Source: JAOADN01 sp049323795
GTDB lineage: Bacteria; Pseudomonadota; Alphaproteobacteria; Rhodobacterales; Rhodobacteraceae
Length of the DNA stretch: 47,337 bases
Direction: 5' to 3'
Assembly: GCA_049323795.1 (NCBI GenBank)
Contig: JBMOOH010000061.1
Span: forward strand, 1 to 47,337
Each line of letters opens with the position of its first letter. Position 1 is the first letter of the stretch. Made by a program: the position numbers and the translations under genes. The notes beneath the pieces are model-generated. The model did no database searches. It worked only from the letters and a program-made list of their open reading frames with translations, and was not told the DNA's origin. Positions 34,193 to 42,623 of the stretch are shown here, one piece after another.

Positions 34193-35701
34193 ATGACAGC
34201 GAACACCGACCGACCGGCGGTTCTCGAAGCGCGCGGCGTGCAGAAACGCTTCGGGCAGGTCGTTGCGCTGAGGGACGCGAACCTGGTCCTGAAGAAGGGC
34301 GAGATCGTCGCGCTGATGGGCGCGAACGGGGCCGGCAAATCGACGCTGGTGAAGATCCTCACGGGCGCGCTCCGCCATGACGGCGGCACGATCCGCGTCG
34401 CCGGCCGCGAAGGCACCTTCGCCTCGCCCGCCGCCGCGCAGAGGGCGGGTCTCGTGCCGGTCTATCAGGAGCCGTCGCTGATCCCGCATCTCGACGTGGG
34501 CGACAACCTGCGGCTTCGCGGCACGCCGGTCGGGCCGTTCCGCCGCCGGGTGTCGGACCTGGGCATCGCCGGCCTGCGGCTTGACGACATGGCGGGCGAG
34601 CTGCCGCTCGCGACCCTGCGCATCCTCGACCTCGCGCGCGCTCTCGCGGCCGAGCCCGAGGTGCTGATGCTCGACGAGATGACCGCCGCGCTGCCGACCG
34701 ATCTGGTCGAGCGGGTGCTGGGCGTGATCCGCTCCGAGGCCGACGCGGGCCGGTCGATCCTCTACATCTCGCACCGCTTCGCCGAGATCGCGCGGGTCTG
34801 CGACCGCGCGACGATCCTGCGCGACGGGGCGACGGTGGGCGACCTGCCGATCGCGCCGGGGGTCGAGGAGAAGGCGGTGGCGCTGATGCTCGGCGCGGCG
34901 CTGGTCCCGGCGCGCGCCGGAGCGCGGGGGGCGGCGACGGCGAGGTCCGGCGCTGCGCCGCGTCTTTCGGTCAGGAACCTGTCGGTCGGATCGAAGCTCT
35001 CGGACGTGTCCTTCGATCTGGCGCGCGGCGAGGTTCTGGGCGTCGTCGCGCTCGAGGGGCAGGGGCAGGACGAGCTTTTCGAGGCGCTCGCCGGGTTCCG
35101 CCGCGCCGACGGCGGCCGAATCGCCGTGGACGGGCAGGCGCGCGACTTCCACCACCCGGCGGAGGCCATCGCGGCGGGCCTGGCCTTCGTGCCCGGCAAC
35201 CGTGCCGACGCGCTCGCCATGGTGCGCTCGGTGCGCGAGAACATCGCGCTGCCGGCGCTGGCGCGCCCGTCCGCCTGGGGACCGATCCGCATGGGCGAGG
35301 AAGCGGCCCGTGTCGGCGCGGCGATCGGGCGGCTCCAGATCGACACCCGGGCGCAGGGCGAGGTCCGGCGGCTGTCCGGCGGCAACCAGCAGAAGGTGAC
35401 GATCGCCCGCTGGATCGCCAGGGGCGTCGAGACGCTGCTTCTCTTCGACCCGACGCGCGGGATCGACGTGCGGACCAAGCGGCAGATCTACGACCTGGTC
35501 CGCGAGCTTGCGGATCAGGGGGCGGCGATCCTGTTCTACACCTCGGAACTCACCGAGATCGAGGCCGCCTGCGACCGCGCCATCGTCATCTTCGGGGGGC
35601 GGGTGGTGGACGAGATCGCCGCGGCCGACGCGACCGAGGCCCACCTGATGCGGGCGGCCTATGGCCTGACGGGGCAGGCCCATGCGGAGGCGGCGGGATG
35701 A
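34193..35701 (+). CDS. Sugar ABC transporter ATP-binding protein, fused double ATPase (RbsA-like)
   Basis: A 502-aa protein with two nucleotide-binding domains. The first has Walker A GANGAGKS (43-50), Q loop, Walker B LMLDE and H-loop ISHRF, but where an LSxGxQ signature is expected it reads LPLATLR (about 137-143). The second has a degenerate Walker A (VALEGQGQDE) as is usual for RbsA and an intact LSGGNQQKV. One composite ATP site is therefore probably altered. It pairs with the two permeases that follow, the first overlapping as ATGA. Confidence 0.94.
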   Translation: MTANTDRPAVLEARGVQKRFGQVVALRDANLVLKKGEIVALMGANGAGKSTLVKILTGALRHDGGTIRVAGREGTFASPAAAQRAGLVPVYQEPSLIPHLDVGDNLRLRGTPVGPFRRRVSDLGIAGLRLDDMAGELPLATLRILDLARALAAEPEVLMLDEMTAALPTDLVERVLGVIRSEADAGRSILYISHRFAEIARVCDRATILRDGATVGDLPIAPGVEEKAVALMLGAALVPARAGARGAATARSGAAPRLSVRNLSVGSKLSDVSFDLARGEVLGVVALEGQGQDELFEALAGFRRADGGRIAVDGQARDFHHPAEAIAAGLAFVPGNRADALAMVRSVRENIALPALARPSAWGPIRMGEEAARVGAAIGRLQIDTRAQGEVRRLSGGNQQKVTIARWIARGVETLLLFDPTRGIDVRTKRQIYDLVRELADQGAAILFYTSELTEIEAACDRAIVIFGGRVVDEIAAADATEAHLMRAAYGLTGQAHAEAAG

Positions 35702-36663
35702 GCCGGCATCTCGCAAGGAACGGGTGGGTGGCCGGTCTCTTCGTCCTGTTCCTCGTCATGCTCGGCATGACGCGGCTGATCCAGCCCGGGTTCGGCACCT
35801 CGGGGCTCGAGTCGCTTGCGCGCGCCGCGCTCCCCTATGCCTTCGCCACGGCGGGCATGGCGATCGTCGTGATCGCGGGCGGGATCGACCTGTCGGTCGC
35901 CTCGATGATGGCGGTCGCGTCGGTGTCGGGCGCGCGGATGATGGCGGCCTACGGGCCGGAATACACCGTCCCGGTGGTGATCGCCGTCCTCGTGATCGGG
36001 GCCGCGATGGGGGCGGTCAACGGCATCCTCGTGGTGCTGACGCGGGTCCCCGACATCGTGGTGACGCTCGCCATGCTCTTCGTCTGGGAGGGCACGGCGC
36101 TCCTCATCCTGAATGCGCCCGGCGGCACCGCGCATCCGGGGCTGAGGGAGATCATCCTCGGGACCGTGGGCCTGCCGTTCCTGTCGGCCTGGCTTCCGAA
36201 TGCCGTCGTCGTGCTCGCCCTTTGCGCCGGGATCGTCTGGCTGCCGCTTCGCCGCTCGCGCCTCGGCCTCGCGCTCTACGCCATCGGCAGCGACCGGACG
36301 GCGGCGTTCCGGTCGGGCGTGGCGATCGGGCCGGTCAAGGTTCTCTCCTATGCGCTCTGCGGCCTCTTCGCCGCGCTCGGCGGGCTTTCGGTGACGATGA
36401 GCACCGGCGTCGGCGAGCCGATCCCGGGGCCCTATCTGATGGTCAGCGTGGCCGCGGTCGTCCTTGGCGGCGTCGCCCTGACCGGGGGGATCGGCGGGAT
36501 CCTCGGCCCCATCGTCGCGGTGTTCATCCTGCGTCTCGTCCGGCTGGACCTGACGCTTCTCAACGTCGATCCGAACGTGACCACCATCGTCGAGGGCACG
36601 ATCATGGCCGCCGTGGTGATGGTCGGCGGCCTTGTGGCAGTCCGGCAGCGGAGGAACCGATGA
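35698..36663 (+). CDS. Sugar ABC transporter permease (RbsC-like, first of two)
   Basis: A 321-aa membrane permease of the BPD_transp_2 family with about eight to ten hydrophobic segments and the conserved GGIDLSVASMMAVASV motif. It overlaps both neighbours by ATGA junctions. With the second permease it likely forms a heterodimer, as in rhamnose and AI-2 importers. Confidence 0.95.
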   Translation: MSRHLARNGWVAGLFVLFLVMLGMTRLIQPGFGTSGLESLARAALPYAFATAGMAIVVIAGGIDLSVASMMAVASVSGARMMAAYGPEYTVPVVIAVLVIGAAMGAVNGILVVLTRVPDIVVTLAMLFVWEGTALLILNAPGGTAHPGLREIILGTVGLPFLSAWLPNAVVVLALCAGIVWLPLRRSRLGLALYAIGSDRTAAFRSGVAIGPVKVLSYALCGLFAALGGLSVTMSTGVGEPIPGPYLMVSVAAVVLGGVALTGGIGGILGPIVAVFILRLVRLDLTLLNVDPNVTTIVEGTIMAAVVMVGGLVAVRQRRNR

Positions 36664-37640
36664 CCGAATCCGCCGCATCCGCGCCGACCGGCGTACAGAG
36701 GACCGTGGCCGTCCTCAGGGACTATCCGGTGCTCACGCTGATCCTTCTCCTGCTGGCGCTCGTGGGGCTTCTCCAGTTCATCAGCCCCGGCATCGTCAAC
36801 GAGCGCTGGATCGGGAACACGGTGAAGTTCGCGGTGCCGCTCGCCATGCTCGCGGCCTGCCAGACGCTGACCATGTACACCGGCGGGATCGACCTGTCGG
36901 CGGCGGTCGTCGCCACGATCTCGTCCTTCGTCATGGCCTCGCAGGTGGGCGATCTGGGAACCGCCGGTGCGATCCTCGTGTCGCTGATGCCCGCGGTGCT
37001 GATCGGGCTTCTCAACGGCTTCGGGATCGGCGTCTGCCGGGTGCATCCGCTGATCATGACGCTGGGTTCGGGGCTGATCGGCACCGGGTTCCTGCTGGTC
37101 TATCAGCGGACGGTCATCGCCACGGGGTCGAGCGTGCCCGGCCTGCTCCAGTGGCTGGGGACGGGCCGGACCTGGGGAATCCCGAATTCGCTCGCGCTCT
37201 TCCTGCCCTTCGCGGTGCTGGTGATCCTCGCACAGGGCCGGTCCGGGTTCGGGCGGCTCCTCTATGCGCTCGGGTCGAACGAGCGCGCGGCGCGGCTGTC
37301 GGGGGTGCGGGCGTGGCAGGTGTATCTGGCGCTCTACACGCTCTCGGGGCTGATCGCGGGGGCGACGGGGCTCGTCTATGTGGGCCTCATCAAGGCGCCG
37401 TCGCTGTCGCTGGCCGAGCCGCTCCTCCTGCCGTCGGTCGCGGCGGCGGTGATCGGGGGGACGTCGATCTTCGGCGGGCGGGGAAGCTATTCGGGCACCA
37501 TCGTGGGCGCGCTGATCCTGACGGTCCTGAACACGCTCCTGACGCTTCTCCAGATGCCCGAAGGGGCGCGGCGGATCTTCTTCGGGCTCGTCGTGCTGGG
37601 CGTGACGGCGATCTACGTGCGGCTGACCGATCAGGGGTAG
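36660..37640 (+). CDS. Sugar ABC transporter permease (RbsC-like, second of two)
   Basis: A 326-aa permease with the matching motif GGIDLSAAVVATISS and a conserved GGTSIFGGRGSYSGTIVGA loop near the C-terminus. It is clearly different in sequence from the first permease, so the two are ancient paralogues rather than a recent duplication. It is the last gene of the plus-strand cluster. Confidence 0.95.
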   Translation: MTESAASAPTGVQRTVAVLRDYPVLTLILLLLALVGLLQFISPGIVNERWIGNTVKFAVPLAMLAACQTLTMYTGGIDLSAAVVATISSFVMASQVGDLGTAGAILVSLMPAVLIGLLNGFGIGVCRVHPLIMTLGSGLIGTGFLLVYQRTVIATGSSVPGLLQWLGTGRTWGIPNSLALFLPFAVLVILAQGRSGFGRLLYALGSNERAARLSGVRAWQVYLALYTLSGLIAGATGLVYVGLIKAPSLSLAEPLLLPSVAAAVIGGTSIFGGRGSYSGTIVGALILTVLNTLLTLLQMPEGARRIFFGLVVLGVTAIYVRLTDQG

Positions 37641-37689
37641 TGTCCGGCCTGCGCGCCTTCCTCGCCGGCAGCGCGCCGCCGGCACGGTG

Positions 37690-37740
37690 TCCGGGCGCCC
37701 GTCACCCTCTCCGGGCGCCCGTCACCCTCCGGGCGACCGG
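37690..37740. repeat. Tandem TCCGGGCGCCCGTCACCC units between convergent operons
   Basis: TCCGGGCGCCCGTCACCC occurs twice (starting 37690 and 37710) and a partial third unit TCCGGGCGACCGG follows at 37728. Each contains the palindrome GGGCGCCC. It lies in the 155-bp gap between convergent operons and may assist termination. Confidence 0.7.
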
Positions 37741-37795
37741 CAGGACCGGTGCTCTGCCGGAGCGTCGCCCTGGTCGTGCCCGAGGTGAGGGCCTC

Positions 37796-38839
37796 TCACC
37801 CCGCGAATCCCGCCCGCACCGGCACCCGCCGCACCGTCCCGCCCTCGCCCTCCACGACCGCCGAGCCATCTTCGAGCGTGACCGAGGCCACCGGTTCGCC
37901 CGAGGGCCAGGCGATCGCGCCGATGACGTGGCGCACCTCGGCCAGGCCGTCCGGCCTCAGCGCCAGCGCGCCCGGCCCGCTCAGGTCGCCCTCGGAGGAG
38001 AGGCCGAGCATGTGCTCCGCCGCCCCCTCCTCGACGCCGAGGCAGCCGACGTGGCGGCCCGACCAGGGCGCATAGTCGCGCCCGCCGTTCGAGTGCCAGA
38101 GCATCGTCATCGGCAGCGCGCGGGCATCGCGCAGCGAGAGGTAGAGGTCGCCCTCGGCGGGCCGCGTCACCGCCGTCCAGCCGAGCGCGCGGCCCCGTTC
38201 CTCGATCCCGATCGCGAAGTCCTCGTGGCGGGGATTCCAGGGGTAGCGGGTCAGGTCCACCGGCCCCGCGAGTCCCGGAAAGGCGCGCGGGTCGGCCGCC
38301 CGCGCGGGGTAGCGCAGGGCCGACCTTCCGCGCGCGGGGTCGCTTTCCTGCGGGGTCCTCGGCGTCTCCCAGTGCGACTTGGGCGAGGTGCGGATCAGGG
38401 CGCCGTTCCTCACCGAGAGGTTCGCGTGGTTCGCGACGCTCACCCGTCCCCGCCCGCCGACGAAGACATGGCGCTGATAGACGAAGGGATGGCCGTCCGT
38501 CACCGACAGCTCCTTCACCAGCGTCGCGCCCGCCACCGTCCGCCCGAGCACCGCCCGCAGCACGCCGCCGCCGTTCGCCACCACCTCCCACGGCCAGTTC
38601 GCGGGCCAGCCGTGGAGGGGCGATCCTTCCTCGCTGCCCGCGAAGGGCGCGCAGAAGAAGTCGCCGCCGAGCTTCGCCAGATGCGGTGCGGCGCCGGGCG
38701 GCAGGGCCTCGCCCGTCCCGACCCAGGGCGCGCGATGCAGGGGCGCGACGGTTTTTCCCCGATCCTCCACCGCGAACCCGTCGAGCAGCCCGAAGCCGGG
38801 GTCGAAGCCGAAAGAGATGCCCTCCGCCGAGACGCGCAT
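37796..38839 (-). CDS. Mutarotase-like protein (DUF4432 / aldose 1-epimerase superfamily)
   Basis: A 347-aa protein with the galactose-mutarotase-like beta-sandwich pattern; the segment GGDFFCAPFAG...LHGWPANWPWEV carries likely active-site residues. Family members convert sugar anomers or act on modified sugars. It is the last gene of the MocD/PanB-like/ABC operon and overlaps the ATPase stop (TGATG); GTG at 38842 is an alternative start. Confidence 0.85.
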   Translation of the reverse strand: MRVSAEGISFGFDPGFGLLDGFAVEDRGKTVAPLHRAPWVGTGEALPPGAAPHLAKLGGDFFCAPFAGSEEGSPLHGWPANWPWEVVANGGGVLRAVLGRTVAGATLVKELSVTDGHPFVYQRHVFVGGRGRVSVANHANLSVRNGALIRTSPKSHWETPRTPQESDPARGRSALRYPARAADPRAFPGLAGPVDLTRYPWNPRHEDFAIGIEERGRALGWTAVTRPAEGDLYLSLRDARALPMTMLWHSNGGRDYAPWSGRHVGCLGVEEGAAEHMLGLSSEGDLSGPGALALRPDGLAEVRHVIGAIAWPSGEPVASVTLEDGSAVVEGEGGTVRRVPVRAGFAG

Positions 38840-39627
38840 CACGCCGCCGCGTGTTCGCCGGTGATGATGTCCTCCACGTCCTGGATCGAGGAGGTCCTGG
38901 GGCTCAGGTCGTCGGCCACCACGGTTCCCCGCCGCATCACCACCATCCGGTCCACGACCTGGAAGACGTGGTGGATGTTGTGGGCGATGAAGATGCAGGA
39001 GTGGCCGGTGTCGCGCGCGCCCCTCACGAACCGCAGCACGCCCTGGGTTTCCGCGACGCCAAGGTTGTTCGTCGGCTCGTCGAGAACGATGAGGTCGCTT
39101 TCGAAATACATCGCCCGCGCGATCGCGACGGCCTGCCGCTCGCCGCCGGAAAGCGCGCCGATGGGCGTCGTCGGCGGGATGGTCTTCGAGATGCCGACGC
39201 GCTTGAGGAGTTCGGCCGCGACCTCGTTCATCCGGTCGAGGTCGAGCCGGTCGAGGACGCCCGCGCCCCTGGTGATCTCGCGTCCGAGGAACAGGTTCCG
39301 GGCGATCGAAAGCTGCGGGATCAGCGCCGAGTCCTGGTAGATCGTCTCGATTCCCTGCGCGATCGCGTCGTTGGTCGAGGTGAGTTTCACCTCGCGCCCC
39401 TTGATGAAGATCTGGCCCGATGTGTAGGGCACGGCCCCCGACAGGACCTTGATGAGCGTCGATTTCCCCGCGCCGTTGTCGCCCAGGAGCCCGACGATCT
39501 CGCCGCGCCTGATGCGCAGGTTGACGCCCCTGAGGGCGTGGACGCGGCCGTAGAACTTCTCGATGTTCCGCATCTCGACGAGCGGCGCATCGGAGAGGCT
39601 GCGGGGCGGAGTTCCTTCGTCGGCCAT
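38839..39627 (-). CDS. Sugar ABC transporter ATP-binding protein, single domain (FrcA-like)
   Basis: A 262-aa ATPase with Walker A GDNGAGKST, Q loop, signature LSGGERQ, Walker B LIVLDEPT and H-loop IAHNIHH. Unlike the RbsA-like protein upstream it has only one domain, so it probably works as a homodimer. It starts three bases after the permease stop. Confidence 0.95.
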   Translation of the reverse strand: MADEGTPPRSLSDAPLVEMRNIEKFYGRVHALRGVNLRIRRGEIVGLLGDNGAGKSTLIKVLSGAVPYTSGQIFIKGREVKLTSTNDAIAQGIETIYQDSALIPQLSIARNLFLGREITRGAGVLDRLDLDRMNEVAAELLKRVGISKTIPPTTPIGALSGGERQAVAIARAMYFESDLIVLDEPTNNLGVAETQGVLRFVRGARDTGHSCIFIAHNIHHVFQVVDRMVVMRRGTVVADDLSPRTSSIQDVEDIITGEHAAA

Positions 39628-39630
39628 CGG

Positions 39631-40668
39631 TCAGTCCCCCGCGTTGTGGCGGCGCTCGAGCGCCGAATGGAGCGCCATCATCCCCAGGATGATCGCTCCG
39701 ATGAAGATGTTGTAGGCAAGGCCGGGCACGCCGATGAGCACGATCCCGTTGCGCATCAGCCGCAGGATCAGGACGCCGAGCACCGTGCCGATGATGGTGC
39801 CGCGCCCGCCGGCGAGCGCGGTGCCGCCGATGACCACCATCGCGATGACCTCGAGTTCATACCCCGCGCCCGAGTTCGGGTTCGCCGCCGAGACGCGGAT
39901 CGACGAGATCGCGCCGGCGAAGGCCGACATGAGGGCCGAGACCATGAAGAGGATGGTCTTGACCCGCCGCGTCGGCACGCCCCGGTTGCGCGCGGCGACG
40001 GGGTTGCCCCCCGTTGCCTGGATCCAGTTGCCGAAGCGCGTCCGCGTCAGCGCGTAGTGGAAGACGAGGGCGAGCAGGATGAACCAGATCAGGCTCATGT
40101 AGACGCGGAGCCCGCCGATGTAGAAGTCGCCCACCAGCACCCCGGCCAGCCACTGCTCGCCCGCGTCCCAGGTGCGCTGCGGAAAGCCGTCGGTGAGCCA
40201 GAGCGCGGTGCCGCGCACGACCAGAAGCATGCCCAGCGTGACGAGGAACGAGGGGATCTTGAGCCGCGTGACGAAGACGCCGTTGACGAAACCGATCCCG
40301 ACCGCGACGGCGACCGCCGTCAGGAAGGCGGCCGGCAGGGGAAGGAGCCCCGCGTTGAAGAGCGTCCACATCACGACGGGGGCGAAGCCGAAGACCGAGC
40401 CGACCGAGAGGTCGAATTCGCCCGCCGTCATCAGGAGCGTCATGGCCAGCGCGATGAATCCGAGCTCGACCGTGAAGGTGAGCGCGTTGCCGACATTCGT
40501 GAGCGACAGGAAGGCCGGGTTGATCGAGGTGAAGACGACGAGCATCACCAGAAGCAGGACCAGGGGCCCGAGTTCCGGCTTGGCGATCAGGGTCCGGGCG
40601 AGGCCGCCGCCGGATGGGGCGGCTGGCGACGGGGCTCCCGGCGCGGCGGCTGGCGATGGGTCGGACAT
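39631..40668 (-). CDS. Sugar ABC transporter permease (FrcC/RbsC-like)
   Basis: A 345-aa permease with a Pro/Ala-rich N-terminus, the motif AGEFDLSVGSVFG and the C-terminal GGTALAGGRGTIIGTVLG. It likely forms a homodimeric channel with the FrcA-like ATPase. The ATG at 40668 opens the usual cytoplasmic N-terminus. Confidence 0.94.
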   Translation of the reverse strand: MSDPSPAAAPGAPSPAAPSGGGLARTLIAKPELGPLVLLLVMLVVFTSINPAFLSLTNVGNALTFTVELGFIALAMTLLMTAGEFDLSVGSVFGFAPVVMWTLFNAGLLPLPAAFLTAVAVAVGIGFVNGVFVTRLKIPSFLVTLGMLLVVRGTALWLTDGFPQRTWDAGEQWLAGVLVGDFYIGGLRVYMSLIWFILLALVFHYALTRTRFGNWIQATGGNPVAARNRGVPTRRVKTILFMVSALMSAFAGAISSIRVSAANPNSGAGYELEVIAMVVIGGTALAGGRGTIIGTVLGVLILRLMRNGIVLIGVPGLAYNIFIGAIILGMMALHSALERRHNAGD

Positions 40669-40693
40669 GGGATTGCGCGCTTCCGTGGCATGG

Positions 40694-40732
40694 GGGGCCG
40701 CCCCCGGGAAGGCCCGGAGGCGGCGGACGGGG
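40694..40732. other. GC-rich inverted repeats between binding protein and permease
   Basis: The short gap after the binding-protein stop contains CCGGG-AAGG-CCCGG and GGGGGGCCGCCCCC-type pairing. As for the other transporter, a stable structure right after the binding-protein gene would favour its higher expression; this is inferred. Confidence 0.4.
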
Positions 40733-40733
40733 G

Positions 40734-41678
40734 TTACTTGCCGCCCATGATCTTGTCGTAGACCGGCGCGGTGTCCTTCTCGTAGAGGGCGCCGGTGATG
40801 ATGTCGAAGCCGACCGGGATGCCGTTCGTCTCCATCTGGAGCGCGCTGAGGCACATCCAGGACGTCGCCTGCGGATCCTGCCACATGGCGGCGTTGACGT
40901 AGCCGTCCATCACCTCCCGCGTGGTGTCGAGGCTGTTGCCCCAGCCGACGACCGGGATCTCGCCGGGCTTCAGCCCCGCCTGATCCCAGACGCGCTTGAC
41001 CGAGCCGGTGACCATGTCGCCAAGGCCGATCATCGCCTTGATCCTGTCGCGGTTGGCGGTGACGTAGTCGGTCATGCGGGTGATGATCTCGGCCTGGTCG
41101 AGCGTCGCGTCGGTGACTTCCCAGGTGATCCCGAGCGGTTCGAAAACGGACTTGATGCCCTTCTCCTCCTCGACCCCGTAGGACGCGCCGGGAACCTCGA
41201 CGGGCATCCAGACGAAGTCGCCCTGCTTCACGAGGCCCTTGTCGACGAGGTACTGCGCCCACTGCCGGCCGACCGATAGAAGGTCGCCGCCGACATAGGC
41301 ATTCCAGTTCGCCTGCGGGTCGGGGGTGTTGAAGTTCACGATCGGGATGCCCGCGTCGCGCGCTTCCCTGACCACGTCGACCATGCTGCCCGGGTCGGGG
41401 CTCGTGGAGCAGATGCCGTCGGCCTTGGCGGCGATGGCGGCGCGGATCGCTTCCTGCTGGCTCGGCACGTCGCCCGAGTGGAACGAGGTGTTGACGGTGT
41501 TGCCCGTCGCCTTGGCCCAGGATTCCGCGCCCTGGAGGAAGTAGGTCCAGACCGGGTCGGCGGGCGCGCCGTGGGAAATCCAGTAGTAGGTCTTCTTTTC
41601 CTGCGCCCCGGCAGATGCGGCCAGGCCGACCGTGACGGCCAGCGCGGCGGCGGCGCCGAGCAGAGTGCGTCTCAGCAT
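40734..41678 (-). CDS. Sugar ABC transporter substrate-binding protein (second SBP_4 family)
   Basis: A 314-aa periplasmic protein with a Sec signal peptide (about 1-25, ending ASAGAQ) and a ribose-binding-type fold (SHGAPADPVWTYFLQGAE; SPDPGSMVDVVREARDAGIPIVNFNTPD in part). GGGAGGAAAG precedes the ATG. It is clearly distinct from the binding protein at 33033, so the two importers should have different ligands. Confidence 0.95.
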   Translation of the reverse strand: MLRRTLLGAAAALAVTVGLAASAGAQEKKTYYWISHGAPADPVWTYFLQGAESWAKATGNTVNTSFHSGDVPSQQEAIRAAIAAKADGICSTSPDPGSMVDVVREARDAGIPIVNFNTPDPQANWNAYVGGDLLSVGRQWAQYLVDKGLVKQGDFVWMPVEVPGASYGVEEEKGIKSVFEPLGITWEVTDATLDQAEIITRMTDYVTANRDRIKAMIGLGDMVTGSVKRVWDQAGLKPGEIPVVGWGNSLDTTREVMDGYVNAAMWQDPQATSWMCLSALQMETNGIPVGFDIITGALYEKDTAPVYDKIMGGK

Positions 41679-41767
41679 TCGTCTTTCCTCCCTACGAGTG
41701 ACGGGCTTGCTGCCCTTGCATGAGGCGGCCGGGTCGTGCCGGACCGCCGGTCATCTCCGTTCCGTGA

Positions 41768-42595
41768 TCAGCCTGTGCGCCGCACCCCCTTTTCCAGACC
41801 GGACAGGAAGGCCTCGCGTTCGCGCGGGTCCATGGAAACAAGGTGGCCCGGTTCGGGATAGGCACCGCTTTCGACGTCGGCCACGAATTCCCGGAAGGCC
41901 GCGACACGCTCGGCCTGAAGGCGCCCGTATTCGGCGCGGAAGTTCCGGTAGACCTTCGAATGACGCGGGATGTGACCTTCGGTATAGCCCAGGATGTCGT
42001 TGGCAAAGAGGTACTGCGCGTCGCAGCCCGCGCCCGCGCCCATCGACCAGAGCAGGATGTTCACGCGCTTCGAGATTTCCGCGGCAACCTCGTGCGGCAC
42101 GACCTCGATCTCGACGGCGAAGGCGCCCGCGGCTTCGTGGGCGCGGACCTCGTCGCAGAGGCGGAGCGCGTCGGCAGCGGTCTTGCCGACGGCCCTGAAA
42201 CCGCCCGTCCAGGTGGCGCGCGACGGGACGAGGCCGACATGGCCGACGACGGGGATGTATTCGCGGGCGAGGCAGGCGACGGTCCGGAGCGAGCCCGAGC
42301 AGTAGACCGCGTCCGCGCCCCGGTTGATCGCGTCGCCGCACCAGCGCAGGTAGTCCTCGGGCGTGCCCGCTTCCAGATGTGTCCTGCCGGTCATCGAGAA
42401 GACCGAGGGCGCCCGGCGGCGATAGTCGGGGTGGAGCACGATTTCGGGCGGGACCGAGGCGATGTCCACCCCCGCCGCCTCGGCCGCCGCCGCCTCGTCG
42501 AGGCTGAAGCAGCGCAGCATCGTGAGCTGCCGCCTGCCCTTCTGGGCGCGAAGGTCGGCGACCGTCGGCAGTTTGCGGGCTGATCCTTCCGGCAT
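41768..42595 (-). CDS. PanB-like (ketopantoate hydroxymethyltransferase superfamily) protein lacking key ligands
   Basis: A 275-aa protein that follows the PanB pattern: TVADLRAQKGRRQLTML at 11-27, GHVGLVPS at 119-126 and VEIEVVP at 161-167, whose Glu164 corresponds to the PanB catalytic Glu. But the metal-binding Asp of VGDS is Pro50, the second Asp is replaced near Ser100, and about 25-30 residues that normally include the Lys/Glu of VKLEGG are missing between 100 and 113. Ordinary ketopantoate synthesis is thus unlikely. It sits 28 bases after the MocD-like gene and upstream of a sugar importer. Confidence 0.85.
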   Translation of the reverse strand: MPEGSARKLPTVADLRAQKGRRQLTMLRCFSLDEAAAAEAAGVDIASVPPEIVLHPDYRRRAPSVFSMTGRTHLEAGTPEDYLRWCGDAINRGADAVYCSGSLRTVACLAREYIPVVGHVGLVPSRATWTGGFRAVGKTAADALRLCDEVRAHEAAGAFAVEIEVVPHEVAAEISKRVNILLWSMGAGAGCDAQYLFANDILGYTEGHIPRHSKVYRNFRAEYGRLQAERVAAFREFVADVESGAYPEPGHLVSMDPREREAFLSGLEKGVRRTG

Positions 42596-42623
42596 CGCTG
42601 TCCGCTTCCCCCCCTTGCGCGCG

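Noticed and set aside
38686..40761. A long plus-strand open frame opposite the mutarotase-like, ATPase and permease genes
   Set aside because: The opposite strand holds intact family motifs; this frame has none.
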